NCBI GenBank assembly: GCA_005281725.1
Contig: SSBO01000001.1
Span: 8,863,334-8,927,333 of the forward strand
Direction: 5' to 3'
From: Wuchereria bancrofti
Lineage: Eukaryota > Nematoda > Chromadorea > Rhabditida > Onchocercidae
Length of the DNA: 64,000 nucleotides
Notes under the pieces: generated by a model
Database searches by the model: none
What the model was told of the DNA's origin: nothing
The model's input: the letters and a program-made list of their open reading frames with translations, nothing else
Made by a program: the position numbers and the translations under genes
Part shown: positions 40,137 to 52,432 of the stretch, one piece after another
How the letters are laid out: every line of letters starts with the position of its first letter
Position numbering within the stretch: position 1 is the stretch's first letter

Positions 40137-41507
40137 GAATTTAATGAAAAGCTAACATTTGAAAGTAATTATGAAAAGAAATCAGAGAAGAATGAATTGT
40201 TGTTATTAGATCAAGCAACAACAAAAAAACAAAAAAAAAAAAAATTCAGTAAAGAAAATTAAATGAAAAAATTTGCAGTTATTGATCACAGAGATTTTTG
40301 ATTTGATCAGAATTTGATGTGAAATCATTTTACTAAAAGAAAAGTTTGTTACAAAAAAAAAAAAAAGAATCCACAAAATAATTTATTCAATAGTAAAGGT
40401 GAAAGTTACTCGCAACAGATTTCAATGGAATCATTGAATCACTAAATACCTTAATAGAATGAAGTGGTGAGTTAAAATTTTTTGTTTTCCTTTTTATTTT
40501 CTTTTTTGCCCTCTGTTTAATTAAACTTTTCTTTCTCACTAACAAAAATAAATTTTTTAAATAAAATTTAAGAGGAAGAAAGAATTGTTACATAAAATTG
40601 AAATTTGAAATAAAATTATTAAAAGTTAAAAAAAGATTTTTAATGTTTCGAAATCACAACAAAAAAAGTATTTCACCTTTCTAATGTGAAAAACTGATGA
40701 AATTTTCTTTCCCTTACTTTTTAACTCGACAAAGTTCTAATTCCTTTTTACGTCCTTATCTTAAAAATTATAAATTAAGTAAAGCAAATTCTTCGAAATA
40801 GATATAAAATTATTTAAAAAAGCAAAGGAATAAACAGAGAAAAGAAAAAAGAGAAGCCAAAGAAAAGAAGTGGAAGAGAAAAAAAGAGAAATGGGAAATT
40901 TTTGTTTGGATGCGTTCCCATTTTAAATTACATATATCATTACACTTCAAATGGTGGTGATAATGCTTGATTAAGTAATTATTTTTAAATAATTATTTTC
41001 ATCCAAAATATTTCTTTCTAAAATCAAAAAATAGAAGGAGATAAAAGGACAGAGAAACGGAGAAAAGCAAAATAATAAAACTGAGAAGTTTTACTAATTT
41101 TAATATAGTTTCATTTAAGTCCGCTTTGTTTGGTCTTAAATAATTTAAATAGTTTCAATTACACTATCATTCATAAAATTGAAGACATACATAGTCTGAT
41201 AGAAGGAAAACATTACACTCTTTTCTTATCCACTTGGTTTGTTTTCCTCCTTTTTTCATTTCTTTTTCTTTTTTTTTTTGCTTTCTTTAAACTCGTAAAA
41301 AAACAAATAAAAATAACAGATAGTCTGATAAATTTGGAAAATAACATTCAATCAGAATTAATCTATTTGGTACTGCCAGTCGTTTTAGAATTGTAAAGAC
41401 GCATACTTATGTTTATCCATCTATCAGCTATCAAATAGCCTTAACAAAGCAATTAATTTTGTTTTTAATCTCTCACTTATAAATGAAATTATTTCCAATC
41501 ATTATTA

Positions 41508-41673
41508 ACATCGTCATCATCATCATCGTCATCATCATCGTCATCATCATCATCGTCATCATCATCAATCATCATCATCATCGTCATCATCATCATCGTC
41601 ATCATCATCAATCATCATCATCATCATCGTCATCATCATCGTCATCATCATCAATCATCATCATCATTAATCG
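41508..41673. repeat. (CAT)n / (CGT)n microsatellite
   Basis: CATCAT runs punctuated by CGT and CAAT, encoding apparent Ile, His and Ser blocks in the + frames. The frame 41483-41740 is an artefact of this tract. Confidence 0.9.
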
Positions 41674-44251
41674 TCGGTCATCATCTCGCGTCTCAATGAA
41701 AATTGCATTAGTAATATTGATAAATCAAAATTTCTTCTAAAAAGCTAAGCCAAATTTCTTTTGAAAAAGAAAGTGCTAAATTCTCGAACATTTCTATAAT
41801 TGAGTCATCAAGTTTCTCATTCATTTTTTTTCCTCCTCTTTATTTTTATTTTGATGTCACTTTTATTTTGATTAGTTTACTGACTGCAAATGTGAATCAA
41901 CAAATTTTTTTCGTTCTATAATTTTTCTTCTCCATGCGATGTCAAATTGTTTAATGAATGCAATTCAATTCAAAGAATTAATGCAATATACTTTTTTCAT
42001 TTTCAATCTTTTAATTATAAAGAAACTTATTTTTCTATATATACAGGTATGTACTAATGGATGAAATCGATATTATCACTCTGTGCATTTTTTCTTTCGT
42101 TGTTCAATTCAATTTCTTTAATATTTTGCTGCTTAATTCCAACTGCTGAAAGTATAAAATGATTGTTTATTCAATTACAGTAAGTTATGAAATTAAAAAA
42201 AAAACAGTTATTGTTTTTTCCGAAATTCTATTCATTTGCGATATCATCAAATGATGCAAAAAAAGTAACTTCAATTTTAGTCTTAAATTTAAAAATAGCT
42301 TGGGTAGAAAGATATTTTTAAGTGAGGAAATAAATAAAATGAATATATCATAAGAAATATGACAAAAATCATCTTTAGGCTTCAAAAATTTTTCGTGAAC
42401 AAACGCTTTCTAATTTTTTTTTATCTTTTCAAATACTGAATCCTTTTGTCCCGAGATTTTCGCATTAATAAATAGCAAGTCAGTTGAGACTAGCAAGCTT
42501 TAAAATTTGCAAGTATAAAAATTTACAAAGTAATTTGTTTTTTTTTTTTTTCTGAATTAGCTGTAAATTTTTTAAAATTTTTCTAAAAATTATTTATGGT
42601 TCAAAATTGTTATTTGCATCATTTTTTCAAAACTTAACAACACTAAATTTTGCTTTAAATTAACTAAATTAATAACAAAAAAAGCTGCAATCATAAAAAG
42701 AAATAAAAATTTTTAAAATGAAAAGTTTTTAGGTAGGAAGAAAAGTTATTGAGTATTTCATGTTGAATAACGATTTCATTTCAATTTATTTCAAATAATT
42801 TAATAAATTTCATGGACCATAAAATTCAGTCGTTTTAAATTTTTCTTGAAGAAAGTGAAATAAAATAAAATGTCAAATGTATTTCAAATAAGAAATATCA
42901 TTTTTAAGAGCATTTTTCGTTGGTAGATAATCAATAGAAGCTAACAAGCACAAATGAATAAATTTTATGAGAATACATTTGACATTTTATTTTACAGAGA
43001 GTAATTTTTGTCGCTTTCACTTATAATTTTCTTTTAGTTGTAAATTCTTAATTTTTGATAAGTGGTTTAAAATTCTTTTTTTTTAACACATCGAAGCTTT
43101 TTTACTTCAAAAAATAGTACACACTTGATATTAACATAAGAGTATTTTAGGTAATTGTGAAAGATTAGGTCGATAGGTATGGGAAAAGATGGATAATAAA
43201 GTAATATAAAATTACTGCAAGTAATAGTAATAAAAGTTTGTAAAAGATTAAATCAACAGGTGTGGGAAAAAGTTGATCAATAACAAATTAGAAAAGTAAA
43301 CATTTCCAATATATACCAGAATTTTCTCTTTCCTTCTTGTATCTTTGTTATTTGATAACTTTTTTCCAATTCATATTGCTTATTTTCTTTCTCTTTCCAA
43401 AGAGATTAATTGGAATTAGAAATTAATTTAAAATAATTTTACCCCGATTACACCGGAAAGATATTTTTGAAAACTTTTACAAGACATACGATTAATGATA
43501 TCACTTGTTATTTTAGGATCGAATTTATGTAAGTTTAAATAAACGATATCAATTTAATCAAATGCTGATTAATTAGTTTTATTTTCATTTGGCCAAAATT
43601 ATTACTAACAATAATGTTATTGCAGTAAACACACGTCTTTAAAGTTATCCGTTATATTATATCACAGCATCATACACGCTAGATATTCAAACAACGTATA
43701 ATTGACGTATAACAAGTGAAAACAAGTAATCAATCATACAATATATAAATTAGGAACAAAAACAAATCAAAATAAAAAATATGAACAAAGTTGATAGATC
43801 AAAATGAAAATAATGAAGTTAAATTAAATTAAATCGAGGACAAGAACTGATAATATATTATTTCTTCTTCTTTCATGTCAGACTAGTAACTAGTAGTGGA
43901 AAACTTAATAATTTTGAAAAAACAAAAAATATACAAATGAAAAAGAAAAATCACAATAAGAATTTAACAAAAATTTATGACAAAATTTTTTATTACAAAA
44001 TTGCGTTTGCAAAAACTTTAAAAAATATCTTTTATGAAAATGCAAAAAGATAATTGTGTTACGAGGATATATTATTTGATAGAGAAATGTGGAAATAAAT
44101 ATTTTTCTCACGAAGTTTCGGATCGAAAGATAAGAAAATAGCAATGTTATAAGAGGATGTGAAAATAATTGTACTATGTGGATGGCAAAAATAAGTATTC
44201 TCTAGAAAAATACGGAAATTAATATGTACAGATTGAGAAATGTCATGTGGT

Positions 44252-46949
44252 GATGCGGAAAATGCTATATCTAAAGATGCGGAAAATGCTATCTAAAGAT
44301 GCGGAAAATGCTATATGAAGATGTGGAAAATGCTATCTAAAGATGCGGAAAATGCTATCTAAAGATGTGGAAAATGCTATCTAAAGATGCAGAAAATGCT
44401 ATATGAAGATGCGGAAAATGCTATATCTAAAGATGCGGAAAATGCTATATGAAGATGCGGAAAATGCTATATGAAGATGCGGAAAATGCTATATCTAAAG
44501 ATGCGGAAAATGCTATCTAAAGATGCAGAAAATGCTATATGAAGATGCGGAAAATGCTATATGAAGATGTGGAAAATGCTATCTAAAGATGCGGAAAATG
44601 CTATCTAAAGATGCGGAAAATGCTATATGAAGATGCGGAAAATGCTATCTAAAGATGCGGAAAATGCTATATGAAGATGTGGAAAATGCTATCTAAAGAT
44701 GCGGAAAATGCTATATGAAGATGTGGAAAATGCTATCTAAAGATGCAGAAAATGCTATATAAAGATGCGGAAAATGCTATATGAAGATGTGGAAAATGCT
44801 ATCTAATGATGCGGAAAATGCTATATGAAGATGCGGAAAATGCTATATGAAGATGCGGAAAATGCTATATGAAGATGTGGAAAATGCTATCTAAAGATGC
44901 GGAAAATGCTATCTAAAGATGTGGAAAATGCTATCTAAAGATGCGGAAAATGCTATATGAAGATGTGGAAAATGCTATCTAAAGATGCGGAAAATGCTAT
45001 ATGAAGATGTGGAAAATGCTATCTAAAGATGCGGAAAATGCTATATGAAGATGTGGAAAATGCTATCTAAAGATGCGGAAAATGCTATATGAAGATGTGG
45101 AAAATGCTATCTAAAGATGCGGAAAATGCTATATGAAGATGTGGAAAATGCTATCTAAAGATGCGGAAAATGCTATATGAAGATGTGGAAAATGCTATCT
45201 AAAGATGTGGAAAATGCTATCTAAAGATGCGGAAAATGCTATATGAAGATGTGGAAAATGCTATCTAAAGATGCGGAAAATGCTATCTAAAGATGTGGAA
45301 AATGCTATCTAAAGATGCGGAAAATGCTATATGAAATGTGGAAAATGCTATCAAGATGCGAATTAAAGATGTGGAAAATGCTATCTAAAGATGCGGAAAA
45401 TGCTATATGAAGATGTGGAAAATGCTATCTAAAGATGCGGAAAATGCTATACTAAAGATGCGGAAAATGCTATCTAAAGATGCAGAAAATGCTATATGAA
45501 GATGCTAAGAGCGGAAAATGCTATATGAAGATGTGGAAAATGCTATCTAAAGATGCGGAAAATGCTATATGAAGATGTGGAAAATGCTATCTAAAGATGC
45601 GGAAAATGCTATATGAAGATGTGGAAAATGCTATCTAAAGATGCAGAAAATGCTATATGGATCAATCATATAGATGTGGAAAATGCTATCTAAAGATGCA
45701 GAAAATGCTATATGAAGATGCGGAAAATGCTATATCAAAGATGCGGAAAATGCTATATGAAGATGTGGAAAATGCTATCTAAAGATGCGGAAAATGCTAT
45801 CTAAAGATGCGGAAAATGCTATATGGAGATGTGGAAAATGCTATCTAAAGATGCAGAAAATGCTATATGAAGATGCGGAAAATGCTATATGAAGATGCGG
45901 AAAATGCTATATCTAAAGATGCGGAAAATGCTATCTAAAGATGCGGAAAATGCTATATGAAGATGTGGAAAATGCTATATCTAAAGATGCGGAAAATGCT
46001 ATATCTAAAGATGCGGAAAATGCTATCTAAAGATGCGGAAAATGCTATATAAGATGTGGAAAATGCTATATCTAAAGATGCGGAAAATGCTATATCTAAA
46101 GATGCGGAAAATGCTATATAAAGATGCAGAAAATGCTATATAAAGATGCGGAAAATGCTATATGGAGATGTGGAAAATGCTATCTAAAGATGCAGAAAAT
46201 GCTATATGAAGATGCGGAAAATGCTATATCTAAAGATGCGGAAAATGCTATCTAAAGATGCAGAAAATGCTATATGAAGATGCGGAAAATGCTATATGAA
46301 GATGTGGAAAATGCTATCTAAAGATGCGGAAAATGCTATCTAAAGATGCAGAAAATGCTATATGAAGATGCGGAAAATGCTATATAAAGATGCGGAAAAT
46401 GCTATATGAAGATGTGGAAAATGCTATCTAAAGATGCAGAAAATGCTATATGAAGATGCGGAAAATGCTATATGGAGATGTGGAAAATGCTATCTAAAGA
46501 TGCAGAAAATGCTATATCTAAAGATGCGGAAAATGCTATATAAAGATGCGGAAAATGCTATATGAAGATGTGGAAAATGCTATCTAAAGATGCGGAAAAT
46601 GCTATCTAAAGATGCGGAAAATGCTATATGGAGATGTGGAAAATGCTATCTAAAGATGCAGAAAATGCTATATGAAGATGCGGAAAATGCTATATGAAGA
46701 TGCGGAAAATGCTATATCTAAAGATGCGGAAAATGCTATCTAAAGATGCGGAAAATGCTATATGAAGATGTGGAAAATGCTATATCTAAAGATGCGGAAA
46801 ATGCTATATCTAAAGATGCGGAAAATGCTATCTAAAGATGCGGAAAATGCTATATAAGATGTGGAAAATGCTATATCTAAAGATGCGGAAAATGCTATAT
46901 CTAAAGATGCGGAAAATGCTATATAAAGATGCGCTATAAAGATGCGGGA
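44252..46949. repeat. 2.7-kb satellite of about 22-bp units (about 120 copies)
   Basis: Units have the core GATGCGGAAAATGCTAT with C/T variation at the fifth base (GATGTGG), occasional GATGCAG, and linkers of ATGAA, CTAAA or ATCTAAA, giving 22-24 bp. In 44880-45250 the GCGG and GTGG unit types alternate regularly, forming a 44-bp higher-order unit. A block of about 310 bp near 45810-46120 recurs almost unchanged at about 46615-46925, showing a second level of duplication. The unit length is not a multiple of three and there is no long open frame, so it is not protein-coding. Confidence 0.97.
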
Positions 46950-49762
46950 ATATTTTGTTATGCAAAAGGATTTGCTAGTATCTGATGGAAAGCATAACGA
47001 TGGTTTAATGTTAACTTTTACTGTTAACCTTACAATTTAATTAAACAATTCATTTGCTATATTTTTCTTAATAGACAATACTTATCACACAGAGAAAAAT
47101 AAATAAAAAAAAATGAAATTATTATTTGTCAAATAATTTGTTCTTTCACAAATATTTCATTTCATCATTTTATCATCCTATTTCTTTAATATAAACATGA
47201 AGTTATTAGTAAAAAAAGAAAAAAAAACAAACAAACAGATTTTATTTTACGATGAATTATTTTTTACTATTTGGTTTATTTTTTCTCATGTAAAAAAGCG
47301 TTTTTTACAATATGAAGTTGAGTTAGTCAACTTCTACTAATATTTTTGTTTCATTATGATGATATAATATTAAAAAAGAAATCAGTAAATAATTGAAGAA
47401 AATAATGGATTGAAATAAATGGAAAATGAAACATAATACATGTTAAAATGAAAGTCTTATGCATATTCTAATAACATTGCACAATCTGAAAGGGAAAATA
47501 TAGAAACAAAAACATTAAGTACTTTTTAATAAATCACTTAATTAAAATAGATAAAAAAGAAAACGCTCGCTCATACACAGATTAATTTTTTCGTATTTAT
47601 TTTTAGTTTTGCATTTGCCGAATATAATTAGTACCATAAATTAGTACATAAATATATTTATGTAATTCTTACTAAGAATGTCATTGATCAATTCAAAATC
47701 CTAACATTACTTTTTATTATATCACCAAGCAATTATTTTAAATCTTAAGAGTTCGGAAATGTGTAAATATCAATTAAATTTGCTAATTAAAGCAATAATT
47801 ATTATCAAACTAATAATAATGTGTAATTAATCATATGATCAAGCATTCCTGACATGTAATTTCTAGTCATATAAAATAATTAAAGTATTTGAATGATTTC
47901 TTTTTTCCTCTCTCTTTCTCTTTAGCAAATTATTGTTGTTATTATTATTAGAATATTTGTGAAAATGATAAAATACTAAAGTATTTTAAATGAGAGTAGA
48001 TAGTTGGGATAAAAAAAGTGGTAACACTTATTTAACATTGAAAAAAATCAAAACTTTTAATTGACAAAGCAATTTATTTGATATATTAATTAAATTACAG
48101 CAGGATTACGGCAGTTGAATAGAACGAGTTGAAGGGTTTATTTTAAAAAATAAGTGCCAACGTTTTCTTGACAACTCTTTCATCAAAGTTTAGTATTTGA
48201 GATATTATGTTTTAGCACTTCCAAATGCACTCATTAAATTCAGGTTTGGATTGAAATAGCGGTTCACGTGTAATCAATCCTAAGACGTAGCATTAAACAA
48301 AACTTCCTTAATGAATGTAACTGTATCGGTTTTTTGTTTGATCAATTATAATCAGTGATATCAGATTTCATTCAAGATATCTATGCGGGAATTGACAATG
48401 ACAATTATTGAGATTATATTGCTGTATAAAGATAAGCTTAATATATTAGCAAGTAATATTATAGCTTCAACATGTAAAGCTTTATTTAAAAATTTTGGGA
48501 AAATTTTACAATGTAGAGAAAATTGAAAAAGCAAATATATTTGATCCTTCATATTTGTTATCTATTTTTGCTATTTTTTGTTGCAAAAGTGGGTAGATAA
48601 AATTTGTATTAAAGTTATAGTATAAATAGATTCTAATTGTTAATTTAAGTTGATCAATCTTAAGCTTGACTGAACAGTTGATTTTCGATGCAATTTAATA
48701 GCTTCTAATACATTCGAATTATTTTAACAGTCTTTAACAAAAGCAGACAATCAATTTTTGAATTTCAAAAAGCATCTTTAATTCTTAAATCCTAATTATT
48801 TGCTACTTTTAGTTAAAAATTAGAACTACTGCTTAATTGTACATACATATTTGGTTAAAGAATGGCAAGACACTTCGCATTATTAATTAAATTGATTACA
48901 ATTAAATAATTCAGATTTTTTGTCGCATTATTTGTTGCCTATAGAAAATGAAACTTCAATACTTTTGCTTATCTAGGATTTGAAAAGCAAAAATTTGAAA
49001 CTTTTAACTTTTAATTATACTCGATTTTCTAAAAAATATCAACTTGGTTCTTCGATTTGTTTATTTGTTGCTTGTTGAGTATTATTATTAAGCGAAAGAT
49101 AATCATCGTAGTTTCATCTTTTTCTCAAATATTTGCTGACACCAAACTAATTTTAGTTTTTTTGTGAAGAAATTTATGCTCGAAATGTTCGAGATCCATT
49201 TCATTATTAAATTCATTTAAATCCAGTTATTAAATTGCAATCTGTGCAAAAGACTATTAAAAATATTCGATGATCAATTAATTTCAAGGCGACATAACCA
49301 GTTCAATTATTGATATGTACAAGTATTATACATGCAATAAATATTTCACTCATTTTTCAACAAAGTTAATCTCTGCGGAAAGAAATAATTATAATGGTAT
49401 TAGTATTAGTGTGAAGGCTCTAGCTTTTTGCTATTTTGAAGGAAAGTGAAAAATTTATTCACTACAAACTAAAAATGAATGAAATTTTATGCCTTGGATT
49501 AATCACACAGTTCTGTCTGTCTGTCTGTCTCCTTTTTCCTTCCGTTTTCTCTTCGTTTTTCAAATTTAAACATTTGAAATGAATCAACGGATAAGAAATA
49601 TATATATATAACTTGGATGGATGTAGCGAGGAACAGTCGATCGATGATACCACAGAGGCGCACTCGTGCAATTGCTTACTGGCAAATTGCTCTTCTTTTC
49701 GTTAGTAAATCGCTTGTAGGTGTGAATTGAAAAATAAGCTTTGAAGTTTGAAAAACGATGCT
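46950..49762. other. Intergenic, no gene seen
   Basis: AT-rich DNA between the satellite and the first duplication copy. The minus frames at 48361 and 49462 lack coding character. A short (CTGT)n run lies near 49511-49530. An apparent exon at 49644-49719 (+) was tested and rejected on phase. Confidence 0.45.
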
Positions 49763-49813
49763 AACACACACACATACACACACACACACACATACACACA
49801 TACACACACACAC
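49763..49813. repeat. (CA)n tract bordering duplication copy 1 on its left
   Basis: CA dinucleotides with CATA interruptions, directly abutting the first base of the duplicated segment. Confidence 0.9.
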
Positions 49814-51374
49814 ATATGCAAAAACTTAAAAGCAGATACATCTCGGTAAACAATCGACGCAAGCGCTTATGTCAGATATGACGTACCTTAGGCTGGTAGA
49901 TTGCAATTCTGGAAGTTAGTTTAGCAGTCTTGGGAGGCTAGGTAGTACTCTTGGAAGTTGATAAGGAGAGGCTAGGTAGTACTCTTGGAAGTTGATAAGG
50001 GGAGGCTAGATGGTACTCTTGGAAGTTGATAAGGAGAGGCTAGGTAGTACTCTTGGAAGTTGATAAGGAGAGGCTAGGTAGTACTCTTGGAAGTTGATAA
50101 GGGGAGGCTAGATGGTACTCTTGGAAGTTGATAAGGAGAGGCTAGGTAGTACTCTTGGAAGTTGATAAGGGGAGGCTAGATGGTACTCTTGGAAGTTGAT
50201 AAGGGGAGGCTAGATGGTACTCTTGGAAGTTGATAAGGAGAGGCTAGGTAGTACTCTTGGAAGTTGATAAGGAGAGGCTAGGTAGTACTCTTGGAAGTTG
50301 ATAAGGGGAGGCTAGATGGTACTCTTGGAAGTTGATAAGGAGAGGCTAGATGGTACTCTTGGAAGTTGATAAGGAGAGGCTAGGTAGTACTCTTGGAAGT
50401 TGATAAGGGGAGGCTAGATGGTACTCTTAGAAGTTGATAAGGGGAGGCTAGGTAGTACTCTTGGAAGTTGATAAGGAGAGACTAGTTAGTACTCTTGGAA
50501 GTTGATAAGGTACAGGAAATTACATGAAAAGTCGAATGGGTCATACATTTAAAGGGTCATAATTAATACTCTCGCTTCATTCTCTGTCTCACTGTTTACT
50601 TTTTTTTAATTTGAAGATAATTTTTATCACAAAAACATATTAATTCAAAAAAGAAAAATTCTCTTCAACATTTTACTCACTTAATTCTCAAATAAATATC
50701 AATGTCGTGTTTATTTGTGAATTTATTTTATGCTCATTTGATAATCATGAGTCTATTAACCTAATATATAATATTAACTATGCTAACTAATTTTAATTTT
50801 TATGTCTCCCATGAAATTTTATCGTTTTCTATTCTTCTATTTCAATTCATACTAGTTTAGAAACCATTTCATTTTCATAATATTTTCATTATATTTTCAT
50901 GTTTTTAATGTTAAATTTAAATTCCAACAAGCTAATGCAATTTTTTCAAAAAAAAGAAGGGTCAAACTTCAAAATAACTTCTTTTGCTGTTTTATTACAA
51001 ATTAAAAAAAACGGTTAAGCGGTAATAGTGTATAGTTATAATGTCATCTAACACTGATCAAAGCTTCATCTTCCACTTCTTTCATTACTTTTTTACTAGT
51101 TAATGATAGCAGATAAAGTTATCACTGGCTTCTTCTCACAATTCCAATATAAATTTTCAACGTTTATTTATTTATTCATTTATTTGATTATAATAATAAT
51201 AATTATTATTGTTATTAATTCTTATTAATTACTATATTATTAGTAAATTATAATTATTTCGTATATTACTATTATTTCATTTTTAATTAATTCATCATTA
51301 CCATAATTATTTAAGCAAAGACATACGGACATGCATACTTCATATAATAATGTATTAATAAAATTTGGGATCAA
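49814..51374. repeat. Segmental duplication, copy 1 (1.56 kb)
   Basis: Begins ATATGCAAAAACTTAAAAGC and ends AAATTTGGGATCAA. It is the same sequence and orientation as 53874-55706. Apart from eight fewer 34-bp units, I see only a few base differences (for example AAAGGG versus AATGGG after the repeat, and GATAATC versus GATGCTC). It lies upstream of the Tyr/Arg-rich gene. No transposase frame, terminal inverted repeat or clear target-site duplication was found. Confidence 0.95.
49932..50510. repeat. 34-bp minisatellite, 17 units (copy 1)
   Basis: Units of GGAGAGGCTAGGTAGTACTC plus TTGGAAGTTGATAA. Two main variants occur, GAGAGGCTAGGTAGT and GGGAGGCTAGATGGT. The final units carry private changes (TTAGAAG, GACTAGTTAGT) shared with the copy at 53992. 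Confidence 0.97.
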
Positions 51375-52432
51375 TCATAAAAGTTTTCGTAAGTTTTATT
51401 TCTCAAAAGTTTTGAAGGATAATTTATGAATAAATGAGTCGATTTTTCCTTTTTTTCGTCAAATTAAATAATTTTCTGAGTATTTTTCCTTTGAAAAATT
51501 CCAAACAGTTAGATACAAAAAAGTTTTTTTCGAAAAACCAAATATTTACTTAAGATTCCATTTTCCTTTTTTTCTTAAGTACTGTTTAATAACGCCAACA
51601 CATATTACGTATTTTTTTGTGACGTGAATTACACGTAAGGATAATTTGCTGGTAATTTGTATATAAATCCTTTCTAAACTGATTTATTCAGTTAATATCA
51701 TAATTATGATAATAATTTACGCACCAAATTTTTTCTTACAATAATTTTTTTACCGCCTGATGTGTGACATTTGCACTGTACAATTTTTGTCACAGTTTTT
51801 TTGCGAAATTTGATCATTTTTTTTTTTTTGCATTCGTTGAAATTGTTTAAACAAATTATACAGTCCCTAAACAAACTATGTAAAAGTATTGTCGAGATTT
51901 TATTTCATTGCAATTAAACCGATTGAAATATTTAATGAATTCTTTTTCCTACAATACAATTGTGATCGGTATTTTAATTGCTTTAGCTGTTTTAAACTGA
52001 AAATCTTTTTTAATATCACTTAGCTATCCTAAATTAAGAGTCATTTATATTTTTGCATATTCTGCTTAAGTTTAAATAATTGTTGCACTTTTTTAAAATA
52101 AAATTTATCTATTACATTAACATTTCTGAAATGTTAATATGATGGGAGATGTTTCTTCTTCACTTTTTTCTTCAAATTTTAGTATTTTTTCATGTCTTCT
52201 TTTAGAAATTAATTTTAATTAGCAAAAATTACTCAAGAAAGAAAATTAAGTAAAAAATTAAGTGACAAAGAGCTATTTGTTGTAATTTCAGCTCAGCTTA
52301 TAACAAATTTACGACATTTTCCTGTGCGTGTTCGTATGCTCGTGTAATATTAAAAGCTGTAATTTATCGAACGAAATTAGTTCCAGTGGCAAATAGTTAC
52401 TTTGTATAGTTAATTAGCATCAACCAGCAACA
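51375..52432. other. 5' flank of the Tyr/Arg-rich gene
   Basis: About 1 kb of unique AT-rich sequence between duplication copy 1 and the proposed first exon. No further exon was supported. AG acceptors at 52416 and 52427 lie just before the start codon and could accept a trans-spliced leader. Confidence 0.4.

Larger units (their letters stand above)
35027..44251. other. Gene-poor AT-rich region
   Basis: About 9.2 kb with many homopolymer A and T runs (for example a poly-T of about 30 near 35070-35100). Open frames on both strands are short and Lys/Phe/Ile-rich without splice support. Specific tandem repeats are listed separately. No gene, RNA gene or transposon was recognised. Confidence 0.5.

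Noticed and set aside
41483..41740. Open frame with Ile, His and Ser blocks
   Set aside because: Entirely produced by a CAT/CGT microsatellite.
44252..46949. CRISPR-like array
   Set aside because: Units are contiguous with no unique spacers, and the DNA is eukaryotic; it is a satellite.
49644..49719. Possible first exon of the Tyr/Arg-rich gene (starts MIPQRRTRAIAYWQ)
   Set aside because: None of its possible GT donors leaves two bases, which exon 2 at 52682 requires. The exon at 52433-52485 fits in phase.
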